A stretch of DNA of 7,731 bases from DATLAN01 sp035527455 (GTDB taxonomy: Bacteria; Planctomycetota; Planctomycetia; Pirellulales; Thermoguttaceae), in NCBI GenBank assembly GCA_035527455.1, contig DATLAN010000329.1, positions 1-7,731 on the forward strand, written 5' to 3'. Shown in pieces: positions 1 through 4,844 of this stretch (its first letter is position 1; every line of letters begins with the position of its first letter). The notes beneath the pieces are model-generated. The model did no database searches. It worked only from the letters and a program-made list of their open reading frames with translations, and had not been told where the DNA came from. The position numbers and the translations under genes are program-made.

Positions 1-2
1 CG

Positions 3-140
3 CCGGAAGCGTTGTCCGCGGCGTGGTCGTGGTTATACGAGTTCGACACGTCCGCCCGCCCGCCGCGCCCATCCGATCAACCGACCGCCGCCGAAGCGAC
101 CGTCGACCGCCTCTTGGCAACGTACTGGGGCAGCCCGTAG
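3..140 (+). CDS. Probable C-terminal end of an unidentified protein (5' end outside window)
   Basis: Reading frame 3 is open from the left edge to a TAG at 138-140 and gives 45 residues ending in LLATYWGSP. The stretch has a plausible protein composition (WSWLYEF, then a Pro-rich linker, then AEATVDRLLATYWG). The other two plus frames are arginine/proline-rich or run on into the palindromic spacer. I do not recognise a family, and the tail is too short to assign one. The stop codon lies inside the left arm of an inverted repeat (131-140), so the natural C-terminus may have been altered by a repeat. It could also be chance open sequence in GC-rich DNA. The call rests only on frame openness and composition. 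Confidence 0.4.
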   Translation, partial: PEALSAAWSWLYEFDTSARPPRPSDQPTAAEATVDRLLATYWGSP

Positions 141-190
141 CCGTTCTTGGCGTCGGCGATCCGATATGCTGAAGCATAACCTACGGGCTG
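131..190. repeat. 10-bp perfect inverted repeat, 40-bp spacer
   Basis: CAGCCCGTAG at 131-140 is the exact reverse complement of CTACGGGCTG at 181-190. The left arm contains the TAG that ends the upstream reading frame. Together with the direct repeat at 168-199 and the hairpin at 219-236 it makes the whole 131-236 spacer repeat-like, resembling small REP-type intergenic elements. No transposase is seen in the window. Confidence 0.6.
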
Positions 191-199
191 AAGCATAAC
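168..199. repeat. 13-bp tandem direct repeat, 19-bp period
   Basis: GCTGAAGCATAAC occurs at 168-180 and again at 187-199, separated by six bases. The second copy overlaps the right arm of the 131-190 inverted repeat. This is direct sequence observation; its function is unknown. Confidence 0.7.
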
Positions 200-218
200 G
201 TTCGGCTGAGGGCGTTTT

Positions 219-236
219 GTCAGGGCAAGCCCTGAC
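219..236. repeat. Perfect 8-bp hairpin just downstream of the sialidase gene
   Basis: GTCAGGGC-AA-GCCCTGAC is a perfect palindrome with a two-base centre, 20 bp beyond the sialidase stop codon. It could help end or stabilise the minus-strand sialidase transcript. No T-run follows it on that strand (AAAAC follows), so it is not a classical intrinsic terminator. A REP-like element is the alternative. Confidence 0.5.
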
Positions 237-256
237 CTACAGAAGCGCAGGGAATA

Positions 257-1342
257 TCAATCTTCGCTCGTCAGCCAATCGAGCGAGAACCGGGCGAAGG
301 TGATCTTGCCGTAGCCGTCCCGTTCGTAGAGGCAGCCGATGGTTCCGTCGGACAGGACGACCAGGTCGCTGTAGGCGGCCGATCCTTCGTAGATCACCTT
401 GGCGACCGGCCACGTCTTGCCTTCGTCGTAGCTGAGGCGGACCGTCATGTGGCTGCGGCCCGGACCGCCGGGACCGGAGTAGAGGATGATGTTCTTCGGC
501 TCGAGCGAATACCGCTGGATGCTCGACTGGCAGGTGGGGCAATAGACCTGCTCGTGGTGCTGCGGCGCCGACCAGGTCGAGCCCGCGTCGGTGCTGGCGG
601 CGAACGCCCGTTGGTTCTTGCCGAAGTAGTTCCGCATGCTCAGAAGCAGCGACCCGTCGGCCCGCTCGACCACTTCGCACTCGTTCATTCCCAGATCGGT
701 CGCGCCGCCGAGCTTCCAGGACTTGCCGTGGTCGTCGCTGTAGAAGACGAGCGAGCGCCCCTTCTTGTCCCACTGGCCCCAACCCTTGGTTTCACCGCAG
801 TCGCAGGGGATCACCAGCCGGCCGCCGGCAAGCTGGATGCCGTGGCCCGGGCCGGTGGCGTACCAGCCCCACTCGGGCTTCTTCACGTCCGCGGTGATCT
901 CGACCGGCTCGGCCCAGCTCTTGCCGTCGTCGGTGCTGTGGGTGATCAGCACGCGATCGTTGTCGCGGCAGAAGGGCAGCCAGACGGTGCCGGTGCTGCG
1001 ATCAACGACCGGGCAGGGATTGCCGATGGTGATCTTGGCGGTGCCGCCTTCTTCGTAGACGAGTTGCATCGGCTCCCAGGTCTTGCCCCCGTCAGCACTG
1101 CGGCGGAGCACCAGGTCGAGGTCGCCGTGGTCGCCGCCGCCGGTCTTCCTTCCCTCGCAAAACGCCAGCAGCGTGCCCTGGTTGGTCAGCACGACGGCGG
1201 GGATGCGGTAGGTGTGATAACCCCCGGTGCCGCCGGTGAACACGTCGATCTGTTCGATCTTTTCGTCGGCTCGGGAAGCCGCCGCGAAAAGGACCGCCGC
1301 TACAACTGCCAGGCCGACGTGCAGCCGTCGTTCGTCTCTCAT
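257..1342 (-). CDS. Secreted exo-alpha-sialidase (neuraminidase, BNR/Asp-box beta-propeller)
   Basis: Predicted to release terminal sialic acids from glycans outside the cytoplasm. The 361-aa protein starts with a signal peptide (Arg-rich residues 1-6, hydrophobic 9-22, likely cleavage after ASRA near 25). The sialidase hallmarks are all visible: YRIP at 45-48 (Arg46 of the arginine triad), a probable acid/base Asp71, Glu221 in NECEVVE, Arg237 in SMRN, Arg302 in TVRLS, and the likely nucleophile Tyr324 in AYSDL. Five Asp boxes (S-x-D-x-G-x-x-W) lie at 82-89, 136-143, 202-209, 250-257 and 304-311. The spacings (Glu221 to Arg237 is 16, Arg237 to Arg302 is 65) match those I recall for bacterial sialidases. 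The start ATG (1340-1342) has AAGGAG eight bases upstream. The thioesterase gene ends 42 bp upstream on the same strand, so co-transcription is possible. Substrate specificity is inferred; related planctomycete BNR proteins are often uncharacterised. Confidence 0.9.
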   Translation of the reverse strand: MRDERRLHVGLAVVAAVLFAAASRADEKIEQIDVFTGGTGGYHTYRIPAVVLTNQGTLLAFCEGRKTGGGDHGDLDLVLRRSADGGKTWEPMQLVYEEGGTAKITIGNPCPVVDRSTGTVWLPFCRDNDRVLITHSTDDGKSWAEPVEITADVKKPEWGWYATGPGHGIQLAGGRLVIPCDCGETKGWGQWDKKGRSLVFYSDDHGKSWKLGGATDLGMNECEVVERADGSLLLSMRNYFGKNQRAFAASTDAGSTWSAPQHHEQVYCPTCQSSIQRYSLEPKNIILYSGPGGPGRSHMTVRLSYDEGKTWPVAKVIYEGSAAYSDLVVLSDGTIGCLYERDGYGKITFARFSLDWLTSED

Positions 1343-1350
1343 GGGATGTT

Positions 1351-1356
1351 CTCCTT
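1351..1356 (-). promoter_or_regulatory. Ribosome binding site of the sialidase gene
   Basis: The minus strand reads AAGGAG with an eight-base spacer to the ATG at 1342-1340. It fixes the start and keeps the complete signal peptide. Confidence 0.75.
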
Positions 1357-1384
1357 CATGGGGCCCGGCTCGCCGAAGGCGAAC

Positions 1385-1798
1385 TCAAGCGTGTGTCTCT
1401 CGCGGTGGAAACGGCTCGTTCTTGACGTAGGCCGTTCCCTGAAACTGGGCTACGATGTTTCCGTCGCCGTCGGTCACACGGACCGTACACGTGGATAACT
1501 TGCGGCTGCGGCCGATTTCGGTGGCTTCGGCTTCGAGCGTGCTGCCGCTGGCGGATTGGATATAGCAGATGCCCAAGTTGATTCCCACGGCCAAGCTGCC
1601 GGCCGCGTTGCAGGCCGCGAAGAACGCCACGGAAGCCAGCGTGAAGATGGCCCCGCCGTGAACCAGGCCGACGCTGTTGAGGTGGTCCTCGCCGGCGGTC
1701 ATCCGTGCCCGGGCGTAACCGGGCCGGACTTCGATCACCTCGATCCCGTTGGCCCGGGCGAAGCGGTCCTCCGCCAAGGCTTCTTCAAGGGTCTGCAT
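1385..1798 (-). CDS. PaaI-family hotdog-fold thioesterase, catalytic Asp replaced by Ser
   Basis: A 137-aa single hotdog domain, the usual size for PaaI-like acyl-CoA thioesterases, which hydrolyse (often aryl-) acyl-CoA in the cytoplasm as tetramers. The family signature is NSVGLVHGGAIFTLASVAF at residues 41-59: a central helix with His47-Gly-Gly, then the position of the E. coli PaaI catalytic Asp61. Here that position (nine residues after the His) is Ser56, codon TCC. The remaining strands are typical: GINLGICYIQSASGSTL at 72-88, then a C-terminal strand ending in GTAYVK. I chose ATG 1796-1798 (MQTLEEALAEDRFA), which matches how family members usually begin. An in-frame TTG at 1826-1828 would add ten residues but has no Shine-Dalgarno sequence. 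The chosen ATG has only a weak, distant GAGAG. It lies between the DUF1080 and sialidase genes on the same strand; the natural substrate cannot be read from the sequence. Confidence 0.85.
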   Translation of the reverse strand: MQTLEEALAEDRFARANGIEVIEVRPGYARARMTAGEDHLNSVGLVHGGAIFTLASVAFFAACNAAGSLAVGINLGICYIQSASGSTLEAEATEIGRSRKLSTCTVRVTDGDGNIVAQFQGTAYVKNEPFPPRETHA

Positions 1799-1844
1799 CG
1801 CTTGGCACACTCTCTTTTGACTGCGCAAGAACGAGTTGTTCGCA

Positions 1845-1922
1845 TGGGTGGCACGCCCTGAGGAACGAAGGGCGTGGTTGGCCGATTCATCACGCCCTTC
1901 GTTCCTCAGGGCGTGCCACCCA
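1845..1922. repeat. Perfect 32-bp inverted repeat with 14-nt loop
   Basis: The arm at 1845-1876 (TGGGTGGCACGCC... to ...GGGCGTG) is the exact reverse complement of 1891-1922, around a 14-base loop at 1877-1890. It starts 19 bp after the DUF1080 stop and lies upstream of the thioesterase start, all on the minus strand. It could fold into a very stable RNA hairpin and separate the two transcripts. No T-tract follows on either strand, so it is not a canonical terminator. Its length and perfect symmetry suggest a REP/MITE-like element or a recently duplicated palindrome. Confidence 0.9.
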
Positions 1923-1940
1923 CAAGCTGTTCCTGCGCGC

Positions 1941-2540
1941 TTACAACTCCGTGATCCGGATATTGCGGAAGAGGAACTCGCCGCCGCCGGGCACCTCGGC
2001 CTGCAGGCTGATGTATCCTTCGGGCGCTTCCAGTCCGTCGGCTTTCCAGGCGGGCTGGCCGTTGATGACCATTTCGGCCTTGGTGCCGACCACGGTGAGC
2101 TTGAAGTGGTTCCACTCGCCCGGCTTGACCAGCCCGGTGCTGGTCGCTCCCGCGAGGTCCACGTTGCCTTCCATGCCTTTCCTCATGTTGGCCTGGTAAC
2201 GGGGCGGCCAGGGGCGGCCTTCGGGCACCGAGTCGTAGCGGAAGTAGACGCCCGAGTCCCACCGGTCGGGCTTCAGGGCCTTCCACTCGACCTCGAGGAT
2301 GAAATCGGCGTAGCGGCGCTCGGTCTGTACCAGCCCGTTGCCGGCCGTCAGCCGAATCGCGCCGTCCTCGACGACCGCTTCGCAGGTGATCACCTTCCAG
2401 CCGGCGAGGTCCTTGCCGTTGAACAGTTCCACGGCCTCGCCCTTCTCCGCGGCGGGGCCAACGCTTTCGCCGGCCAGGCAGAAGAGCGTGGACAGGGCGA
2501 GGATCAAGAGGAGAGAAACCGGGTTGCATCGTCCGTTCAT
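1941..2540 (-). CDS. Secreted DUF1080 (3-keto-disaccharide hydrolase-type) protein
   Basis: A 199-aa protein with one DUF1080 domain (PF06439), a concanavalin-like jelly-roll fold. Members have been linked to hydrolysis of 3-keto-glycosides, and the family is greatly expanded in Planctomycetota. Visible hallmarks are LFNGKDLAGWK at 39-49, GNGLVQTE at 68-75, the strand YADFILEVEWK at 78-87, DSGVYFR at 95-101, GEWNHFKLTV at 141-150, a following NGQPAW, and the closing strands GYISLQAEVP and FLFRNIRITEL. A signal peptide covers residues 1-23 (hydrophobic 8-23), so it is exported. An in-frame GTG at 2607-2609 would add 23 charged residues, overlap the end of bax1 and spoil the signal peptide. ATG 2538-2540 has CAGGAA upstream and is preferred. 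The bax1 stop is 58 bp upstream on the same strand. The exact sugar substrate is unknown. Confidence 0.92.
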   Translation of the reverse strand: MNGRCNPVSLLLILALSTLFCLAGESVGPAAEKGEAVELFNGKDLAGWKVITCEAVVEDGAIRLTAGNGLVQTERRYADFILEVEWKALKPDRWDSGVYFRYDSVPEGRPWPPRYQANMRKGMEGNVDLAGATSTGLVKPGEWNHFKLTVVGTKAEMVINGQPAWKADGLEAPEGYISLQAEVPGGGEFLFRNIRITEL

Positions 2541-2548
2541 GTGTCGTG

Positions 2549-2554
2549 TTCCTG
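2549..2554 (-). promoter_or_regulatory. Ribosome binding site deciding the DUF1080 start
   Basis: The minus strand reads CAGGAA, with nine bases between AGGA and the ATG at 2540-2538. It supports the short, signal-peptide-first start over the upstream GTG at 2609. Confidence 0.65.
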
Positions 2555-2598
2555 GGGTTGTGGGGTGAGTCGGATTATCTCGACAACGAACCATCATA

Positions 2599-3810
2599 TC
2601 AAGCCGCACCGCCGTTTTCCAGCCGATCGAGTACGTCCTTGATCTTCAGCACCGATTTGAAGGAAATCGCGTCGGAGGGCAGGTCGGGCATCTTCTCCTG
2701 CACCCGCTCGGTGACCGCCAAGAGAATCGGATGATCGGCGAAAAGCGTCAGCGTCTGGAGCTTGCGGTGCAGGTACTCCGACGTCCAAAATCCCACGATC
2801 TCCATCAGCACGGTGCGCCCGTCGTCGTGGCGGAAGGCGAAATCGGGCACGAAAACCTTCTGCCCTCGGTGCAGGATCTCCGCCTCGCGCACCAGCGTCC
2901 AGCCGTCACGCTTCTCCAGGCCCCACTTCTCGGCGAACGCCTCTTCCACGCTCGAATCGAACTCCTCGGGCGCGGGCAGATGGCTGTTGAGCCCGTCGGC
3001 GGACGAGAGGTCCAGGCTGACGTGAAACCCCCGCCGCCGCGTGCGAATTACCGCGTGCATCCGCCAGTCGCGGCATGCGACCAGCGAGGGCAGAAACTTC
3101 GCCATGGCCACCCCGTAACGCCGCGTCTGCCGCAGCACCGACGCCGGCCCGTCGAACCGGAAGGAGTATCGATCTTCCCCGCTGCGGACGATCGTGTGCA
3201 TCAGCCGGGCCAGCTTGGCGTAGCGGAGGATCGTCTTGAAGTCCTGCGTGGCCCAGACGCTCATCGAGACGGCGTCGAACAGGGCGACTTGCACCTGGGC
3301 CACGTTGTATCGGGCCAGCAGCGCCGCGGCGTCCGGATAGCCCTCGAAGGAGGCCAGCCGATGGAACTCGATCACGTCGGCAAACAGTTCCCGATCGATC
3401 TCCGTCCACGGGCGTCCGAGTCGGGCGGCGATCTCGGCCTTGACTTGGGCCTCTTCGTACTCGAACAGCCGATCCGCCCGGCGCACCAGGGGGTGTTTTT
3501 CCGTGGCCGTGCGGAACACTTCGCGTCGCAGCGCGGCCGCCCGACCGCGCGTGTCCCGGTCGTAGGTGGCGGCGTCGTCGAGCAGCTTGCAGAAGGCGTC
3601 GATCCGCCGTCTGGGGCAATCTTCCTCGTCGGCGAAAACTCCCCCCACCGCCCGGTGCAACTCCCGCCGCGTCCGCCCGACGCCCTTTCGATACACGTGC
3701 AGCATCCGCTCGGCGTAACCGACATATTGCCCATGGGTTTTCCGCGAAAGCCGATCCGGCAGAATCCGCCCGGCGTCGTAGTCGGCGATGGCAAGTTCAC
3801 GGGTGAGCAT
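2599..3810 (-). CDS. bax1: Bax1-like (DUF790) endonuclease, partner of XPB helicase
   Basis: A 403-aa protein that I recognise as DUF790/Bax1, the structure-specific nuclease that binds archaeal XPB helicase in a nucleotide-excision-type repair machine. The N-terminal MLTRELAIADYDAGRILPDR is typical of the family. A long helical middle leads to LFDAVSMSVWATQDFKTILRYAKLARL around 177-203 (the region likened to Cas2). The C-terminal nuclease domain shows FDSSVEEAFAEKW at 284-296 (Glu290), VPDFAF at 321-326 (Asp323), and MEIVGFWTSEYLHRKL at 336-351 (Glu337, Lys350). This is a PD-(D/E)xK-like core without a canonical E-x-K lysine, as I recall for Bax1. The length is usual for the family. ATG 3808-3810 has no good Shine-Dalgarno sequence. 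An in-frame TAG at 3838-3840 leaves no room for a longer ATG-started form. An XPB helicase lies on the same strand at 5536-6945. The family call is firm; activity is inferred. Confidence 0.87.
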   Translation of the reverse strand: MLTRELAIADYDAGRILPDRLSRKTHGQYVGYAERMLHVYRKGVGRTRRELHRAVGGVFADEEDCPRRRIDAFCKLLDDAATYDRDTRGRAAALRREVFRTATEKHPLVRRADRLFEYEEAQVKAEIAARLGRPWTEIDRELFADVIEFHRLASFEGYPDAAALLARYNVAQVQVALFDAVSMSVWATQDFKTILRYAKLARLMHTIVRSGEDRYSFRFDGPASVLRQTRRYGVAMAKFLPSLVACRDWRMHAVIRTRRRGFHVSLDLSSADGLNSHLPAPEEFDSSVEEAFAEKWGLEKRDGWTLVREAEILHRGQKVFVPDFAFRHDDGRTVLMEIVGFWTSEYLHRKLQTLTLFADHPILLAVTERVQEKMPDLPSDAISFKSVLKIKDVLDRLENGGAA

Positions 3811-3856
3811 GAGGCTTTCTGCGCCCGAGAGAAACAGCTAAGTATTGGCACGTAGA

Positions 3857-3869
3857 CCTCCTCATTATA
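3857..3869 (-). promoter_or_regulatory. Minus-strand TATAAT and AGGAGG between bax1 and the antitoxin gene
   Basis: Read on the minus strand, a perfect TATAAT (3869-3864) is followed one base later by a perfect AGGAGG (3862-3857). The -10 motif could drive bax1, starting about 50 bp upstream of its ATG. No good -35 is seen at 17 bp. The AGGAGG points at a GTG (3851-3849) that is out of frame with bax1, so it is not the bax1 ribosome binding site. The same bases lie just upstream of the divergent antitoxin start, so expression of the two may be coupled. Confidence 0.35.
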
Positions 3870-3874
3870 TCCTT

Positions 3875-4132
3875 ATGGACATGAGGGTGACCATCCAACT
3901 CGACGACGATCTGCACGCCGAGGTCAAACGGTGGGCGGCACAGACCGGCCGGACGATGAGCGCGGTGATTGAAGACGCGCTGCGCGAGGTGCTTGCCCGA
4001 CGCAAGCGGCAGCAACCGACGGAGCGAGTTTCTCTCCCGAAGCACCATGGCAGTGGATTGCGCCCGGGTGTCAATCTGGACAGCAATGCAGAACTGCTGG
4101 ACTTGATGGACGGGTTCGACCCGGCAGATTGA
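3875..4132 (+). CDS. VapB-type ribbon-helix-helix antitoxin, orphan
   Basis: An 85-aa protein with an N-terminal CopG/Arc ribbon-helix-helix domain: beta strand RVTIQLD (4-10), helix A DLHAEVKRWAAQTG (12-25), turn GRT, and helix B SAVIEDALREVLARRK (29-44). These dimerise and bind operator DNA through the strand. The tail at 52-79 (VSLPKHHGSGLRPGVNLDSNAELLDLMD) matches the toxin-binding tail of VapB antitoxins that pair with PIN-domain VapC ribonucleases. Such a gene is normally followed directly by vapC. Here the next 198 bp hold no PIN domain in any plus frame. ATGs at 3875 and 3881 are both possible, and an in-frame TTG at 3845 is less likely. No Shine-Dalgarno sequence precedes either ATG, so expression may be low or leaderless. 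It is divergent from bax1. It may act alone as a repressor, or neutralise a toxin encoded elsewhere. Confidence 0.8.
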   Translation: MDMRVTIQLDDDLHAEVKRWAAQTGRTMSAVIEDALREVLARRKRQQPTERVSLPKHHGSGLRPGVNLDSNAELLDLMDGFDPAD

Positions 4133-4256
4133 CGTTCAACCGCCGCGTTCCCGACACGCTTCGCATTGAGCTGATCAAGCTGGTCAGAGTCGGATAGAGC
4201 CGGAACTACCATCCAAGTGTTGGCCTCCACCACCCTGTGGCTGTGTTTCATGCACC
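4133..4256. other. Spacer after the antitoxin gene where a toxin gene would be expected
   Basis: I translated the three plus frames by eye. All are broken by stops within about 35 codons and none shows a PIN-domain start (such as VVDTNVLV) or conserved acidic residues. The minus strand is nominally open but reads like noncoding sequence. I see no gene, tRNA or clear repeat here. Confidence 0.6.
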
Positions 4257-4286
4257 TTGACAAAAGCTGATAGCGTATAGTAATAT
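4257..4286 (+). promoter_or_regulatory. Sigma70-like promoter for the XRE regulator gene
   Basis: A perfect -35 TTGACA (4257-4262), an 18-bp spacer, and TAATAT (4281-4286) as -10. An alternative TATAGT at 4276-4281 fits the consensus better but is only 13 bp from the -35. The region is strikingly AT-rich against its surroundings. Transcription would start near 4293, about 38 bases before the ATG. Confidence 0.6.
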
Positions 4287-4330
4287 ATAGATACGGCAAC
4301 GAATTAACCTATGCATATATCCGGCAGGAG

Positions 4331-4792
4331 ATGGCAGCCTTGGAAAACTCTACAAACGAAATCATGCAGCGCTACGCCGAGCCGTTTGCTCGCGCCTTGG
4401 CGGTTTTTGTACAGGAACTTTCCAAGTCCGACGCAGCCGGGCCGATGCATCGTGATGCCGGTTTGACCGGTTCTGCCGACGCGTCTTCCGAAGGCGATGA
4501 CAAAGCCCTGATCGAGGAACTCGCGCGTGCGATCGACGAGAACGACGCCCTGGAAAGGGCCGGTAAGCTGGAAGTACTCGAGGTCAACCCGGACACGGCC
4601 TCCAAGACGGTTGCCGCCAGACTGCGCTGGATCATCAGGGATCGCGGCCTGACCCAGAAACAACTGGCCGAGAGAATCGGCGTGACGCCGGCCAGGATTT
4701 CCCACGTGCTGAGGAATCCCGACCGATCCAAGGTCGACACGCTGAGGAAGATTGCCTGTGCGCTGGATATCGACTTGCGCCAGATCTTCTGA
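4331..4792 (+). CDS. XRE-family helix-turn-helix transcriptional regulator
   Basis: A 153-aa protein with a Cro/C1-type HTH at its C-terminus: AARLRWIIRDRGLTQKQLAERIGVTPARISHVLRNPDRSKVDTLRKI spans about 95-141. The recognition helix is around TPARISHVLRN (119-129), and the typical close DIDLRQIF follows. Residues 1-90 are an acidic, mostly helical region of unknown family (AEPFARALAVFVQELSKS, then a low-complexity Ser/Ala/Asp linker at 42-57, then IEELARAIDENDALE). It may be a dimerisation or ligand/toxin-binding part, as in HigA-like antitoxins with a long N-terminus. The ATG at 4331 is abutted by AGGAG (4326-4330) with no spacer, which is unusually close. Met13 (4367) is an alternative start with no Shine-Dalgarno sequence. 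A strong promoter lies upstream, and the Uma2 gene follows 52 bp later with its own promoter. It may regulate itself and the Uma2 gene; that is inference. Confidence 0.85.
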   Translation: MAALENSTNEIMQRYAEPFARALAVFVQELSKSDAAGPMHRDAGLTGSADASSEGDDKALIEELARAIDENDALERAGKLEVLEVNPDTASKTVAARLRWIIRDRGLTQKQLAERIGVTPARISHVLRNPDRSKVDTLRKIACALDIDLRQIF

Positions 4793-4803
4793 AACCGCGC
4801 GAG

Positions 4804-4832
4804 TTGACAATCCCCGGTGTGAGGGGTAGGAT
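4804..4832 (+). promoter_or_regulatory. Sigma70-like promoter for the Uma2 gene
   Basis: TTGACA at 4804-4809 (perfect -35), exactly 17 bp spacer, and TAGGAT at 4827-4832 (4 of 6 of the -10 consensus). The expected start, near 4839, leaves only about six bases before the Uma2 ATG at 4845, which suggests a nearly leaderless mRNA. Confidence 0.6.
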
Positions 4833-4841
4833 GAATTGTCA
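4805..4841. promoter_or_regulatory. 7-bp dyad around the Uma2 promoter, candidate operator
   Basis: TGACAAT (4805-4811) and ATTGTCA (4835-4841) form a perfect inverted repeat. The half-sites are 30 bp apart, about three helical turns, and embrace the -35, the -10 and the transcription start. This layout suits a repressor. The XRE protein encoded 12 bp upstream is the obvious candidate but nothing proves it. Confidence 0.35.
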
Positions 4842-4844
4842 GCC

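Noticed and set aside
3372..3851. Minus-strand 159-codon frame starting with GTG behind a perfect AGGAGG
   Set aside because: It is out of frame with bax1 and almost wholly overlaps it, with Ser/Pro/Arg/Cys-rich shadow composition. I keep only the odd Shine-Dalgarno as a finding.
2731..3855. 374-codon plus-strand open frame opposite bax1
   Set aside because: It is antisense to a clear DUF790 protein and has the repetitive Pro/Arg/Gly/Val composition of an antisense shadow in high-GC DNA.
3865..4299. Minus-strand 144-codon frame across the antitoxin gene and its spacer, considered as a toxin
   Set aside because: It shows no PIN, RelE or other toxin motif, and it is antisense to a well-supported ribbon-helix-helix protein.
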